This document shows positions 1 to 9,217 of a stretch of DNA of 43,344 bases, in pieces. Below the pieces are notes generated by a model, which saw nothing but the letters and a program-made list of their open reading frames with translations, was not told where the DNA came from and did no database searches. Position numbers and translations under genes: made by a program. Origin of the DNA: DASRHT01 sp035293765 (GTDB lineage Bacteria; Chloroflexota; Ktedonobacteria; Ktedonobacterales; Ktedonobacteraceae). The stretch's first letter is position 1; every line of letters starts with the position of its first letter. Location of the stretch: the NCBI GenBank assembly GCA_035293765.1, contig DATGMF010000073.1, positions 1-43,344 on the forward strand, written 5' to 3'.

Positions 1-135
1 GAATCTCCCCATGATCTGAGCACACACGGGGAGGCCATGCCCTCCTCTTTTCCTCTGCCCGCACAGCGCGACGAGCCGGGTCACGAACGCGCTGAAGCGG
101 ACGCCGTGAACTGCGTCGCCACGGAGGTGGCTGGC

Positions 136-1382
136 ATGGCACCGGTGGCCCTTGAGCGGGAGCCGTGGGTGCGGGTAAGTCTGTCGTATCGGCTCAGCTT
201 CTTGCTGGCGAGCATGGTCGGCGGGCTCTCCAGCGTCTGCATCAAGCAACTGTTGTTGCCCATCCAGGTCAGTCAGCTCGCTCCCCACGCGACCGCGACC
301 GCCTTTGCCCTCATCGCCTCGCTGGGGGCCTGCGCCGGGCTGATCGCTGCCCCGCTCTCAGGGGCGCTCAGTGATCGCACGACCGCGCGCTGGGGACGGC
401 GGCGCCCCTGAGAGCGGGGGGAACCTTGATCGCGGTGGTGGGCCTGCTCACAATGGCGTGGGCCAGCACCATTCCCATCTTGCTCGCCGGGGAGCTTCTG
501 GCGCAAGTTGGGGTCGATACCATCCTGGCGACCGTGACCGCCCTGCTGCCCGATCAGATCCCGCAGCAGCAGCGAGCAGGTCCCGCGGCGCTCAACGGCA
601 TGGCTCCCATCGTCGGGGGCGTACTCGGCCTCGTCCTGGTCACACGCCTGACGGCCCCTGGCAGCGTGTGGCAGGGCTACGTGCTTTTAGCCCTGGTGTC
701 GGCGGCGTGCATCGGTCTGTTTCTGCTCGTGCTGCGCGAGCGACCCATCAGCCGCCAGGACGTGGCGCCCTTTGCGTGGCGCGCGTTTCTGGCGGGCTTT
801 GTGCAGCCGCTTGGCAGCCGTGACTTTGCCTGCACCTTGCTCTCGCGCGCGCTCGTCTTCTTGAGCTTCACCGTGCTCGGTAGCTACCTGTTCTTTTATC
901 TGAGCCAGGGACTGAGGTTGCCAGTGGCAGAAGCGGCTCAGGCCGTGACGACGTTTCAAGTACTTTCAACGACAGCATTGACTATCGTCGCGCTGCTCGC
1001 GGGGGCGCTGGTGCAGAGGTTTCAGCGACTCAAGCCCTGCATTATCACCGGCGCGCTGGTCATGGCCGCAAGCCTTCTGCTGCTGGTCGCCGTTCCCACC
1101 GGGCGCGGGCTGCTGGTGGCAGCCGTCCTCTTTGGGGGCGGCTTTGGTGCGGTGCTCGGCGTGGACATTACCCTGGCGATCCGCGTCTTGCCCAACGCGG
1201 CTGAGCGGGGTAAGGATCTGGGCCTGATCTCGGCAGCGATCTTCCTGCCCCTGATCGCCAGTCCGCTCATCGGTGCGCTGATCCTCACCACCGTTCACAG
1301 CTTTGCCGTCCTCTTTGGCGTGGCGGCGGTGGCGAGTGTGCTGGCAGCAGCGTTCATTGTTCCTCTGCGAGCCGTGCGATAA
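136..1382 (+). pseudogene. MFS transporter, split by a one-base frameshift
   Basis: Two adjacent reading frames together make one major facilitator superfamily permease. The first part carries the loop 2-3 signature SDRTTARWGRRRP (about residues 78-91 from the start chosen here) and stops at the TGA at 409-411. The rest continues in the -1 frame from about 405 to 1382 with eight or nine more hydrophobic helices. At 405-408 there is a run of four C; a fifth C would fuse the frames as RRRPLRAGGTLIAVVGLL. I chose the ATG at 136 because GGAGG lies eight bases upstream; an ATG at 37 is also open but its GGGGAGG is only two bases away. Substrate unknown. It may be a true pseudogene, a sequencing error in the C run, or (less likely) a recoded gene. 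The family call is secure, the state of the gene is not. Confidence 0.8.
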
Positions 1383-1472
1383 GCTCGCAGAGAGCGGGAA
1401 CACCAGAGGAGCAAGAGCACCCGTGTAGAGGTATCCGGCGGCTTTCTCATGAAACAGTTGTGCTTGCGGCGC

Positions 1473-2453
1473 TCACATGTGTAGCAGGCGCTCCGCGTTG
1501 CCGTGGGCGATCCGCTCGCGGTCGGCGCTACTCACCGGGAGCAGGTCCAGGAAAGCGCGAGCCTCGTCCATCAACCTGAAGGGATGGTCGGCTGAGAACA
1601 TGATGCGCTCGACCCCGACCTGCAGAAAGAGAGTGAGAAAAGTCTGGGTCCAGTTGAAGCCACCAAAGGTATAGTGCAGGTTCTCGCGCAGGTAAGCACT
1701 GATTGGGCGCTGCAGCTTCGTCACCGCCGAAGGGAGAGCCATTTCGAGCCTGTCCAGCATAAATGGCAGCGCCTCACCCATATGGCCGATCACGATTTGC
1801 AGGGTGGGATAGCGGTCGAATGCTCCTGCCAGGATGAGCCGCAGCACATGGGTCGCCGTCTCGATGTGCCAGCCCCAGGCCCCGGTAGCGAGCCCGAAGG
1901 CGACCTCTGGCGCGAAGTTGCCGGTGTAGTACGTCTCGACCACCGGCTGGGGAGGCGGGGTGGGATGCAGATAGATTGGCACCTGCAACGCCTCGGCCCG
2001 CTCCAGAATCGGCCAGAAAAAGGGGTCGTCCAGGTAGCGGCCTTTGCTATGCCCATTGATCAGCGCGCCCTTGAAGCTGTGTTCGCGCACCATGCGCTCA
2101 AGTTCATCGGCGGCAGTCTCAGGAGCCGAGGTCGGCAGGGCGGCGAAGCCCGCGAACCGGTCAGGGTGGCGCCGTATCGCCTCGGCCAGGTGGTTGTTCA
2201 TCTCGCGGGCGAACGGCACCGCCTCGGTCGCGTCGAGCTGCTCCACGCCGGGAGCTGTCAGCGACAGAACCTGCATATCAATCCTGGCGGCATCCATAGC
2301 CGCGATCCTCCCCGCGTCCAGGTCACATAGCTGGTCCACAATCGAACCACGACCCGCCAGGTACTTGCCGGGACCGGCGATAAATGCCGGAGTCGCATAA
2401 TGCTCTTCAAGAGTTATTGTTCGCATTGGTTTGTGATAAGCTGCTTGTGTCAT
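1473..2453 (-). CDS. ACMSD-type amidohydrolase, probable aromatic-acid decarboxylase
   Basis: A 326-residue amidohydrolase-2 family TIM barrel. The N-terminus has TLEEHYATPAF, the E-x-H variant of the first metal site seen in gamma-resorcylate and dihydroxybenzoate decarboxylases. Further ligands are visible as YLHPTPP (middle), VIGHMGEALPF and the C-terminal FSADHPF aspartate. This set points to a non-oxidative decarboxylase or related hydrolase; the substrate cannot be read from sequence. The open frame begins earlier, at 2489, but GAGGAGG sits eight bases before the ATG at 2453, so that start is preferred. It converges on the broken MFS gene upstream in the window and appears to be a single-gene unit. 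Intact by length. Confidence 0.85.
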   Translation of the reverse strand: MTQAAYHKPMRTITLEEHYATPAFIAGPGKYLAGRGSIVDQLCDLDAGRIAAMDAARIDMQVLSLTAPGVEQLDATEAVPFAREMNNHLAEAIRRHPDRFAGFAALPTSAPETAADELERMVREHSFKGALINGHSKGRYLDDPFFWPILERAEALQVPIYLHPTPPPQPVVETYYTGNFAPEVAFGLATGAWGWHIETATHVLRLILAGAFDRYPTLQIVIGHMGEALPFMLDRLEMALPSAVTKLQRPISAYLRENLHYTFGGFNWTQTFLTLFLQVGVERIMFSADHPFRLMDEARAFLDLLPVSSADRERIAHGNAERLLHM

Positions 2454-2516
2454 GGTATTATCCTCCTCATCCAATATATTACCAGACATGGGGGATCAGA
2501 TGATAGCGACCTCACC

Positions 2517-2891
2517 CTACTCGCTTCCTGCCATGTGAGCTTGCGCAGGTCGTCTCATACTGATCGTACCATTGATGTGTTGTTGCTCTTCAATGAACGA
2601 CAGCCAGTCCTGACAGCAGAGGAAAACGACAGCATCAGTGATTTCGCTCTCGACACCACCGCCGCTCTGAACACGCGCTAGTTCGGCACACAGAGACTGC
2701 GACTTCGGCTCAGCCATGAACTGTTTATAGGCACTCGCGACGAGGATACCGCCGTTGGGCACCAGAATGCCATAGCGGGGCAGCCGTCCCAGATTCCATC
2801 CCTTCCCTCCCACAATTTGAGGGCCGAGGGACGCGGCCTCGTCATACGACACAAGGTACCGGGTCTTGAGAGCTTCTCTCTTTCTTTTCAT
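2517..2891 (-). pseudogene. N-terminal relic of a PEP synthase / PPDK-type enzyme
   Basis: The 124-residue frame shows the start of the pyruvate-phosphate dikinase / phosphoenolpyruvate synthase nucleotide-binding domain: VGGKGWNLGRL followed by a VPNGGILVASAYKQFM segment, as in the family pattern GGKGxNLxxL...VPxGxxxT. Whole enzymes are about 800 residues, so the rest is missing; the frame ends in a tail (HINGTISMRRPAQAHM) that is not recognisable. No convincing ribosome binding site precedes it. I read it as a truncated remnant, though a short stand-alone ATP-grasp fragment protein cannot be excluded. Confidence 0.55.
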
Positions 2892-3224
2892 AGTTTGGAA
2901 ATGCGCCCATTAAGTATAGCTGAAAAGAAGTGCAAGCGACTTATCAAACGCTTAACATCCTCTCTCTCCTCATGCCGTTTGGATGGTAGCGATAAAGTGG
3001 ATGGCAGAGAAAACGCGCAGCACACACAGTAGCGCAGTGTATCTCTGTTTGTGTTACACTCTAGGCAGACCGAACAAAGCGGTGAGTTCCGGCAGGATTG
3101 CGGAGCGCCAGAAGAAGCCGCCGGTCTTCTAGGCCGTGCGCAGCGTCACCAACTTCCTCTATTGAGATAGAGATGTATATTACACTTTAGCCTGTGAACT
3201 GGTATGAAAGGGGACCACGCACTG
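2892..3224. other. Intergenic stretch, no gene recognised
   Basis: About 330 bases between the PEP-synthase relic and the cupin gene. No coding frame with family features, no tRNA and no long inverted repeat was seen. It contains AT-rich sequence near 2905-2960 and must carry the cupin promoter, but no clean -35/-10 pair is evident. Confidence 0.4.
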
Positions 3225-3980
3225 ATGGACGAACGAACTGGATATGTGATTACCGCCGAGCAGTTGCCGATGCAAACTGAACCAGATCTCGGCATACGCT
3301 GGCGAGTCGCCATTGATCGGAATGTGGGCTGCCGGAATCTGGAACAGCGCATTTTTTGCTACGGGCCTGGCAACAAGCTTGAGATGTCGCATGACGGCAG
3401 CGAAGACATCATCTACGTTGTAGCAGGACAGGGAAGAGCAACCATTGACGGGAAGGTGTACCTTCTCAAGCCAGGCATCGGTATGCTGGCACCGCCTGCG
3501 AGCTGTTATAGCATTGAAAACCGAAGTGAACAGGATTTACTGCTGATCTCAGTTCTTTCTCCCCAGCTCGGACAACCAGCTCCCGGAGCGGCTGAGTGCG
3601 AAGTTGCTCCCTTGAGCAAGCATATCGTTGATGAGGCTGAACAGGAAATATTGCCAGCAGGTGATCGCTGGTTTAAGCTGCTGGTGAACCCACGGATGGG
3701 CTGCCAGAACGTGACACAGTTTGTCGGCTTCATTCCGCATGGCCGCGCCCCCTTCCATACGCACACCTATGAAGAAGTCATCTATATCATAGAAGGCGAG
3801 GGCGTGGTTCATATTGGGGCTGGTGACTTTCCTATCAAAGTGGGCAGTAGCGTCTATTTGCCGCCGTTGCTCCCCCATTGTATTGAGAATACCGGGAACG
3901 ATCCAATACGCTTGCTGGGCGTATTTTGTCCGGCAGGCGATCCCGGCTCAAAAGCATCTGAGGAGAAACGAGCAAAGTAA
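3225..3980 (+). CDS. Double cupin (bicupin) protein
   Basis: A 251-residue protein with two cupin barrels. The first (about residues 45-110) has EDIIYVVAGQGRATIDG, the cupin motif 1 without the usual HxH pair. The second (about 160-235) has PFHTHTYEEVIYIIEGEG, a full motif 1 with HxH and glutamate, and motif 2 LPPLLPHCIENTG. So probably only the second barrel binds a metal. Family members include small-molecule oxygenases, isomerases and ureidoglycine aminohydrolase-like enzymes; the activity here is unknown. The frame is open from 3204, but the ATG at 3225 has AAGGGG 11 bases upstream and is the better start. The 3' end abuts a TPR gene relic on the other strand. Confidence 0.8.
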   Translation: MDERTGYVITAEQLPMQTEPDLGIRWRVAIDRNVGCRNLEQRIFCYGPGNKLEMSHDGSEDIIYVVAGQGRATIDGKVYLLKPGIGMLAPPASCYSIENRSEQDLLLISVLSPQLGQPAPGAAECEVAPLSKHIVDEAEQEILPAGDRWFKLLVNPRMGCQNVTQFVGFIPHGRAPFHTHTYEEVIYIIEGEGVVHIGAGDFPIKVGSSVYLPPLLPHCIENTGNDPIRLLGVFCPAGDPGSKASEEKRAK

Positions 3981-3981
3981 G

Positions 3982-4186
3982 CGCGCTGATAGAGGCTCAC
4001 CAGCCCGGCCAGCGGATGACCCAGACCTGGATACTCAGACCCAAACTGCTGCTCCCTGATATGCAGCGCACGTTGATAGCGTAGCTCTGCTTCAGCATAT
4101 CTCCCCTGCTGACGGTAGAGATTTGCTAATCCGATAAGTGGATAGGACATCAAAGGATATTCTACCCACTTATCGGATTCTCCCAT
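3982..4186 (-). pseudogene. Tetratricopeptide-repeat gene relic
   Basis: About 68 residues contain one and a half TPR units: YPLIGLANLYRQQGRYAEAE, RYQRALHIREQQFG and HPLAGLVSLYQR. This is the style of repeat found at the C-terminus of NB-ARC/TPR regulators. There is no upstream domain and the frame runs out into the cupin gene, so it is a fragment of a formerly larger gene on the minus strand. A 14-bp inverted repeat overlaps its 5' end. Confidence 0.6.
4128..4179. repeat. 14-bp perfect inverted repeat
   Basis: Arms AATCCGATAAGTGG (4128-4141) and its exact complement (4166-4179) are separated by 24 bases. It lies within the TPR relic, 150 bases after the cupin stop codon, and a TTTTT run follows at 4186-4190. 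It could end the cupin transcript or mark the breakpoint of the relic. Confidence 0.5.
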
Positions 4187-4390
4187 TTTTCATCACCAGA
4201 TACCACCAACCTACCGTCGCGAATCTGACGGCCAAGTGACTGCTACCTGTTCTGGTATCCTTTGCTTCTCTCCTCTACACTAGATTCAAGTGAACAAAAA
4301 TGCACGTTTACTCTCTCTGGCGCAATATGTCTTTCCTCCATTGAGACGGAACGGATTTTGCTCAATGGTACCTTTTGTTTTTTGAGAAGG

Positions 4391-4432
4391 AGATCCGCTG
4401 GGTGCGACCCTGTGTCGAGAGGGTCAGGATCT
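4391..4432 (+). promoter_or_regulatory. Nested hairpin in the expansin leader
   Basis: AGATCC (4391-4396) pairs with GGATCT (4427-4432), and inside it GACCCT (4406-4411) pairs with AGGGTC (4420-4425) around an eight-base loop. The structure ends 21 bases before the expansin ATG, so it would lie in the 5' untranslated RNA and could influence stability or translation. Function is inferred from position only. Confidence 0.4.
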
Positions 4433-4453
4433 AGTTTATGGTAGAAGAAGCCT

Positions 4454-5836
4454 ATGAAAGGCCAAAGACGCTCGCGTCTCTTCACTGCCGCTTTCGCGCT
4501 TCTGCTAACGGGCCTGCTCGTTGGTGGTTTTTTCAGTAGCTTGCGCGCGACCCACGCGGCTGTATCCTACTGTCAGGTGACCTACACACTGACGAACCAG
4601 TGGTCCGGTGGTTTCGGAGCCAATATCACTATTGAGAATACGAGTTCGTCTGCATGGACGAGCTGGAGCCTGACCTTTACCTTTCCGGCCAGTGGTCAGA
4701 GTGTCACGCAAGGGTGGAATGGCACCTTTAGCCAGTCTAACCAGGATGTGACGGTGATCAATGCGAGCTATAATGGGAGTGTTGCGGTGAACGGGACCGC
4801 CATTCCAGGCTTCAATGGTGCCTGGACGGCCAGTAATCCCATCCCGACCGCTTTTAACGTGAACGGCAATGTCTGTAACAGTCCATCTATGACACCCACT
4901 CCGGGGACCACGCCTACGTCCACTCCAGGCATGACGCCTACACCCACATCCACACCTCCTGTCTTCACGCCTGTTGTGACGCCCACGCCGCTCACGCTAA
5001 CCGGCAGCCACACAGGCAATGCCACCTGGTTTTCTGGCCTGGGCAGCCCCTATGGTGGGTGCGGTGTGCCGCAGGCAAATCTGGATTCTCAGTTCTTTGT
5101 CGCGCTCAACGTCCAGAACACACCAGGGAACTACAGCACCTTTCTCTCCCGCCCGATTGCAGCGCAAAGTGCAAGCGCAGTTGGGATGTTTAGTAACGGT
5201 CTCAACTGCGGACGCTGGGTTCAGGTCACTATCGGCAACAACTGCACAGGAATCAATGATGGTGCGCCCGGCCAGCCGTTCTGCCGCAATGGGAGTTGGG
5301 TTGCCGATAAGTACAATGGGGCAACCCTCAACATGCTCGTGGCCGATAGCTGCCAGGATGGGAATGCCTGGTGTCGTGACGATCCCAATCACCTTGATCT
5401 CGTTCAGAGTTCCTTGAATCAGTTTCTCTTGAATGGGCAGCCCGTTGGCAATATGTATCCCAATGCCTGGAATAACCGCCAAATTAGCTGGCAGTTCATT
5501 CCGGCCCCAAACTACACTGGCGACATCCAGATCGGCTTCTTGCAAGGTGCCAGCCCATTCTGGTCAGCAATCTCTATTACCCACCTGGCTAATGGCATTC
5601 ACGGGGTAGAGTATAACCAGAATGGCGCCTGGGTCAACGCGCCGATGGACAGCGACATGGGGAATGACTACGTGATCCTGCCTACCACGCCAGGGGGCGC
5701 GAATTACCAGATTCGCGTGTTCGATTCCTCAAACCAGGCGATCAACAATGGTCGTATCTACCGCTTCTCATACCCCGGCAGTTGTGGTTCGTCGTGCCCC
5801 ACCCCGTACCTTGTGACGACCTATACAACAAGCTAG
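4454..5836 (+). CDS. Secreted CBM2-expansin fusion protein
   Basis: A 460-residue exported protein. Residues 1-36 are a signal peptide (basic start, hydrophobic core, THAA cleavage region). Residues 38-140 are a family 2 cellulose-binding module: CQVTYTLTNQWSGGFGANI, WSLTFTFP, GWNGTFSQ, with aromatic residues and terminal cysteines. A Thr/Pro linker (TPTPGTTPTSTPG and similar) spans about 142-180. Residues 185-345 are a double-psi beta-barrel like expansin domain 1 (NATWFSGLGSPYGGCG, NCGRWVQVTIG, DDPNHLDLVQSSLNQF) and 345-445 an expansin C-terminal beta-sandwich with several tryptophans. Expected role: non-hydrolytic loosening of cellulose or plant cell wall outside the cell. GH45 enzymes share the barrel, but the HLDL segment and the sandwich favour expansin. 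No enzyme gene is adjacent. Confidence 0.85.
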   Translation: MKGQRRSRLFTAAFALLLTGLLVGGFFSSLRATHAAVSYCQVTYTLTNQWSGGFGANITIENTSSSAWTSWSLTFTFPASGQSVTQGWNGTFSQSNQDVTVINASYNGSVAVNGTAIPGFNGAWTASNPIPTAFNVNGNVCNSPSMTPTPGTTPTSTPGMTPTPTSTPPVFTPVVTPTPLTLTGSHTGNATWFSGLGSPYGGCGVPQANLDSQFFVALNVQNTPGNYSTFLSRPIAAQSASAVGMFSNGLNCGRWVQVTIGNNCTGINDGAPGQPFCRNGSWVADKYNGATLNMLVADSCQDGNAWCRDDPNHLDLVQSSLNQFLLNGQPVGNMYPNAWNNRQISWQFIPAPNYTGDIQIGFLQGASPFWSAISITHLANGIHGVEYNQNGAWVNAPMDSDMGNDYVILPTTPGGANYQIRVFDSSNQAINNGRIYRFSYPGSCGSSCPTPYLVTTYTTS

Positions 5837-6046
5837 AAGAAGGGAGGCTGGAGCGTGAATCCTCACGGGTATATCCAGACGGTTTTGGCGCCCCCCTTGA
5901 TCAGGTGAGCCTTGCCATTCTCGTTCGTTTCGACATCTTGTGCGGTGATATGCTGCGCCACCTTCACTGAAGGCTGAGCCAGGTCTGCCTCCTCCTAAGG
6001 AGGGGTCGCATCGTGCTATGTTCTCCCTGTACTCTGTGATACAGAC

Positions 6047-7420
6047 TCACACTTGTGTAAGCCTGGGGGGCGCTTCGGCTTCTCTCTGTTGCAACCGAGG
6101 CAGGGTTTCCGCCATGACTGCCTGAGCGACGATTCCTGAGAGAGCCGTGACAACCCCAATCGCCCCAATGGCCCACACGACCCCAAACAGGTCAGCGATC
6201 ACTCCGGCGAGCACCGCTCCCAGCGCATATCCCCCATCGCGCCAGAGCCGGTAGACGCCCACTGCTGAGGCTCGCCATTCTGGATGGGCCACGTCCGCGA
6301 TAGAAGCGAGCAAGGTAGGGTAGACCAGAGCCGTTCCTACTCCCAGCACTCCCATCGTGAGCGCCCACCATCCAAACCCGGCAAGCCACGGCAACGCGCC
6401 AATGGCGATGCCTTGCAGGATCATGCCCCCCACAATCATGCCTTTGCGGCCCAGTCGGTCAGAGAGCGCGCCTGTTGGGAACTGCATGAGGCCCCAGACG
6501 GCTGGATAGATTCCGGTTAACACCCCAATTTGGGTGAGGCTGAGTCCATGTGCGGCGAAAAAGAGTGGGAAGATTCCCCAGGCCAGACCGTCATTCAAGT
6601 TGTTCACCAAACCCGCCTGGCTCACCCCGAAGAGTGTCCGATTCTTCCAGGAGGTGAGCAGGAAAATCTCTTTGAAGGAGGGGGTTGTCCTGAGCTGATC
6701 TGACGCTGGGAGAGCCGATAGCACGGGAGGAGCCGCCCGACGCGTGGAATCGTCGGGTTGGGTAAGCAGCGCCGCTTCGTGACAGGCATACCCATGCGAC
6801 TCGCGCACGAACAGCAGCGAGAGCAGCAAGCCGAAAGCCGCAAACGCAAGTCCGGGCAGGAACGGCGCTGGACGCAGGCCATAGGTTGCGGCAAGGGCAC
6901 CTGCTGCAATGGCGGACACGGCTACCGCTCCATAGCCCGCAGCCTCATTGAGGCCCATCGCCAATCCTCGGCGCGCCACCCCTACCAGGTCAATCTTCAT
7001 GATCACCGTCGTGGACCAGCACAGACCCTGATTGATGCCTAAAAGCACATTGGCGAACACAATCCACCCCCAGGCGGGTGCGAAGATGATGAGCAGGGGC
7101 ACAGGCAATCCGAAGAGCCAACCTATCACCAGCACTCCCTTGCGCCCGATGCGATCACTGAGGCGGCCCGCAAGCAGGTTCGCCGTGGCTTTCACCAGAC
7201 CAAAGCTCACGAGGAACGAGAGGACGGCAGTGGTCGAGGCCAGGCCAAAGACGCGTTGGCCCAACACTGGGACGATGCTGCGTTCAAGGCCCACCATCGC
7301 ACCGACAAAGGCGTTAATGAGCACTAGCAAGCTGAACTGCTGCCAGTTGGCACGCAGACCAAGCTGGACAAGGGAAAGCCGCTGGTCAGGAGCCGGGGAA
7401 ACATCGTTACTGGATGGCAC
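6047..7420 (-). CDS. MFS transporter of the rhodanese operon
   Basis: A 457-residue major facilitator permease with about twelve hydrophobic helices. The loop 2-3 motif appears twice, as GRLSDRIGRKGVLV in the N-half and GALSDRLGRKGMIVGG in the C-half, which is typical of MFS pseudo-symmetry. The start is a GTG at 7420 with AGGAG nine bases upstream; it overlaps the end of the rhodanese-MBL gene by 14 bases, so the two are translationally coupled. Third gene of the ArsR-rhodanese operon. Its cargo is unknown; from context it could export a sulfur compound or a thiol-reactive toxin. The stop codon faces the convergent expansin gene. Confidence 0.85.
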   Translation of the reverse strand: MPSSNDVSPAPDQRLSLVQLGLRANWQQFSLLVLINAFVGAMVGLERSIVPVLGQRVFGLASTTAVLSFLVSFGLVKATANLLAGRLSDRIGRKGVLVIGWLFGLPVPLLIIFAPAWGWIVFANVLLGINQGLCWSTTVIMKIDLVGVARRGLAMGLNEAAGYGAVAVSAIAAGALAATYGLRPAPFLPGLAFAAFGLLLSLLFVRESHGYACHEAALLTQPDDSTRRAAPPVLSALPASDQLRTTPSFKEIFLLTSWKNRTLFGVSQAGLVNNLNDGLAWGIFPLFFAAHGLSLTQIGVLTGIYPAVWGLMQFPTGALSDRLGRKGMIVGGMILQGIAIGALPWLAGFGWWALTMGVLGVGTALVYPTLLASIADVAHPEWRASAVGVYRLWRDGGYALGAVLAGVIADLFGVVWAIGAIGVVTALSGIVAQAVMAETLPRLQQREAEAPPRLTQV

Positions 7421-8510
7421 AGCGGTTGGCTCCTGCTTCTAGCTCAGTCACATCACGCTCTGGTGACTGGCCCAGCTCATTGAGTCGGACAATGTGTTGG
7501 TAATTGGGAGGCGTCGGCGGAATGCGCGCGAGAAGGGATTGGATGAATTCCTCTTGCGTCTGCTGGAGAACGCTCCTCTGTGCTTGCGCCTCGGCCATCG
7601 TTGTCAGAACGGGAACACCATCGAAAGCGATGGGTGTGCTGCTATGCCCTGGCAGGACGATAGTCTCTGGAGGAAGCGCAAGGAGCCGGTGGAGACTGTG
7701 GTAGAGCGCCGTGGCATGTGCTCGTGTTTCCTGCGCGTTTGCCTCCAGGTCTGGTCGGCCCACTCCGGTGGGAAAAAGGGTATCCCCGGTGAAAAGCAGC
7801 GTGTGGTTGAGCAGATAGCAAGCGCTTTCCAGAGTATGGCCTGGCGTGTGCAGGGCCGTTAAAGAGACGGGGCCAAGTGAGAGCGTGTCGCCATCACGCA
7901 GGGCGCGAAAGGGAAACTGCACTCGCTCTTGATGAGGCAACAACAGGTGCGCGCCGCTGGCTTGCGCAAGCTGACGGGCGCGTGAGAGATGATCCGCATG
8001 GATGTGGGTGTCCAACACATGGGTAATGCGCCAGCCACATGTTTTCGCGAGTTGGAGATAGATATCTGGGTCAAGAGAGGCGTCAATCACCGTCGCCTGA
8101 TCACCTGCTCCAATCAGGTAGGAGAGGCACCCTTTGCCCGTGCGCCGGATCTGGAGGACACCAGCCATTCCATCAGGCACGGATACTACAGCAGTATTCC
8201 AGGCCAGGCTCCAGGCTTTCATGCCCCCTTCCAGCGAGAGCGCCTGAAAACCACGCGTACATAACTGTGAGGCGGCGATTTGACTGGTTTTTCCTGCGGC
8301 ACACACCGTCACCACGGGTCGATCCGTAGGCAATGCAAGGGAGACTAATGCCTCTGGATCGTGGGCCTTGAGCGCCTCATAGGCGTCGAGATGGAAACTG
8401 CCGGGAATGGCCCATTCCTGGCGCTCCGTCTTCGGACGAACATCCACAATCGAGACGGCGCGTCCTTCTTCAAGCCAGGTCCGTAATGTTTCAACGGAAA
8501 TGGTGTTCAT
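7407..8510 (-). CDS. Rhodanese-metallo-beta-lactamase fusion, persulfide dioxygenase-like
   Basis: A 367-residue protein. Residues 1-105 are a rhodanese domain with an active-site loop at Cys70 (TVCAAGKTS). Residues 115-310 are a metallo-beta-lactamase fold with THIHADH (169-174), a TPGHT histidine, FTGDTLF aspartate and LPGHSS histidine: the one-metal pattern of ETHE1-type persulfide dioxygenases and glyoxalase II relatives. Expected chemistry: oxidation of glutathione or other low-molecular-weight persulfide, with the rhodanese half moving the sulfane sulfur. The ATG at 8510 has AAAGGA nine bases upstream and overlaps the stop of the regulator gene as ATGA; an earlier in-frame start at 8558 lies inside that gene and is rejected. 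The domain order (rhodanese first) is opposite to many known PDO-rhodanese fusions. Confidence 0.85.
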   Translation of the reverse strand: MNTISVETLRTWLEEGRAVSIVDVRPKTERQEWAIPGSFHLDAYEALKAHDPEALVSLALPTDRPVVTVCAAGKTSQIAASQLCTRGFQALSLEGGMKAWSLAWNTAVVSVPDGMAGVLQIRRTGKGCLSYLIGAGDQATVIDASLDPDIYLQLAKTCGWRITHVLDTHIHADHLSRARQLAQASGAHLLLPHQERVQFPFRALRDGDTLSLGPVSLTALHTPGHTLESACYLLNHTLLFTGDTLFPTGVGRPDLEANAQETRAHATALYHSLHRLLALPPETIVLPGHSSTPIAFDGVPVLTTMAEAQAQRSVLQQTQEEFIQSLLARIPPTPPNYQHIVRLNELGQSPERDVTELEAGANRCAIQ

Positions 8511-9193
8511 GCTTCTTGTTCCTTTCCAATGGCGAGAGGCAGCCCTCGTGTCCGCCATTCCACCACACCCTCGTTCAGCCGACGTGCCTGGTATCCACGA
8601 GCGCGCAAGAGCGTGACCGCCTCATCGGCAAAGACACAGTAGGGGCCGCGACAGTAGGCCACGACCTCCTGGTCGGATGGAAGTTCCGCGAGGCGTGTGT
8701 CCAGCTCAGCCAGCGGGATGGAACGCGCCCGGGGCAGATGAGCGGCCTGATATTCTTCTCGTGGGCGAACATCGAGAAGGATCACGCGCTCCTCTTGCAG
8801 GGCCGCGCGGAGTTCGTCCACGGTAATCGAACGAAAGGTGGCACGATCCTGCAAAAAGGTTGCCACCAGGCGCTCGATTTCTGCCAACTGCTGCTCTCCG
8901 CAGGTGCGCAGGCTCAACCAGAGCTGGCTCACACCCTCCCCTGCCAGAGAGTAATAGATGGACACCCCAGCCCGACGCGTCTCCACCAGACGGGCAGCAC
9001 GTAAGGTCTGAAGATGTTGGGAGGTATTGGCGATGGACATCTCCGTTTCACTCGCCAGAGCCTCAACGGTGCGCTCCCCTTGAGCCAGGACATCGAGGAG
9101 TTCGAGCCGGTGGGGATTCGCCATGGCGCGGCTCATACGCGCGAACTGCTCATACAGCAAGGTTTTGAAATGGCGTTTCTCTTGCGGATTCAT
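8507..9193 (-). CDS. ArsR-family regulator fused to a rhodanese domain
   Basis: A 228-residue fusion. Residues 15-95 are a winged helix of the ArsR family (ANPHRLELLDVLAQGERTVE, then NTSQHLQTLRAARLVETRR as the recognition region). Residues 120-222 are a rhodanese domain with LLDVRPREEYQAAHLPRA and the active loop CRGPYC (Cys181, Cys186). The only other cysteine is Cys98. A persulfide- or sulfur-responsive repressor is the natural reading, with the rhodanese cysteine as sensor or sulfur acceptor; this is inference. It heads a three-gene operon and its stop overlaps the next start by four bases. Its own promoter carries an inverted repeat over the -10 box, suggesting autoregulation. The ATG at 9193 has a GGAG about seven bases upstream. 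Confidence 0.88.
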   Translation of the reverse strand: MNPQEKRHFKTLLYEQFARMSRAMANPHRLELLDVLAQGERTVEALASETEMSIANTSQHLQTLRAARLVETRRAGVSIYYSLAGEGVSQLWLSLRTCGEQQLAEIERLVATFLQDRATFRSITVDELRAALQEERVILLDVRPREEYQAAHLPRARSIPLAELDTRLAELPSDQEVVAYCRGPYCVFADEAVTLLRARGYQARRLNEGVVEWRTRGLPLAIGKEQEA

Positions 9194-9217
9194 CGCTGCT
9201 CCTTTTCATCATTCGAC

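Noticed and set aside
4438..4453. Alternative ATG at 4438 for the expansin
   Set aside because: It is out of frame with the signal peptide and leads to a short nonsense product.
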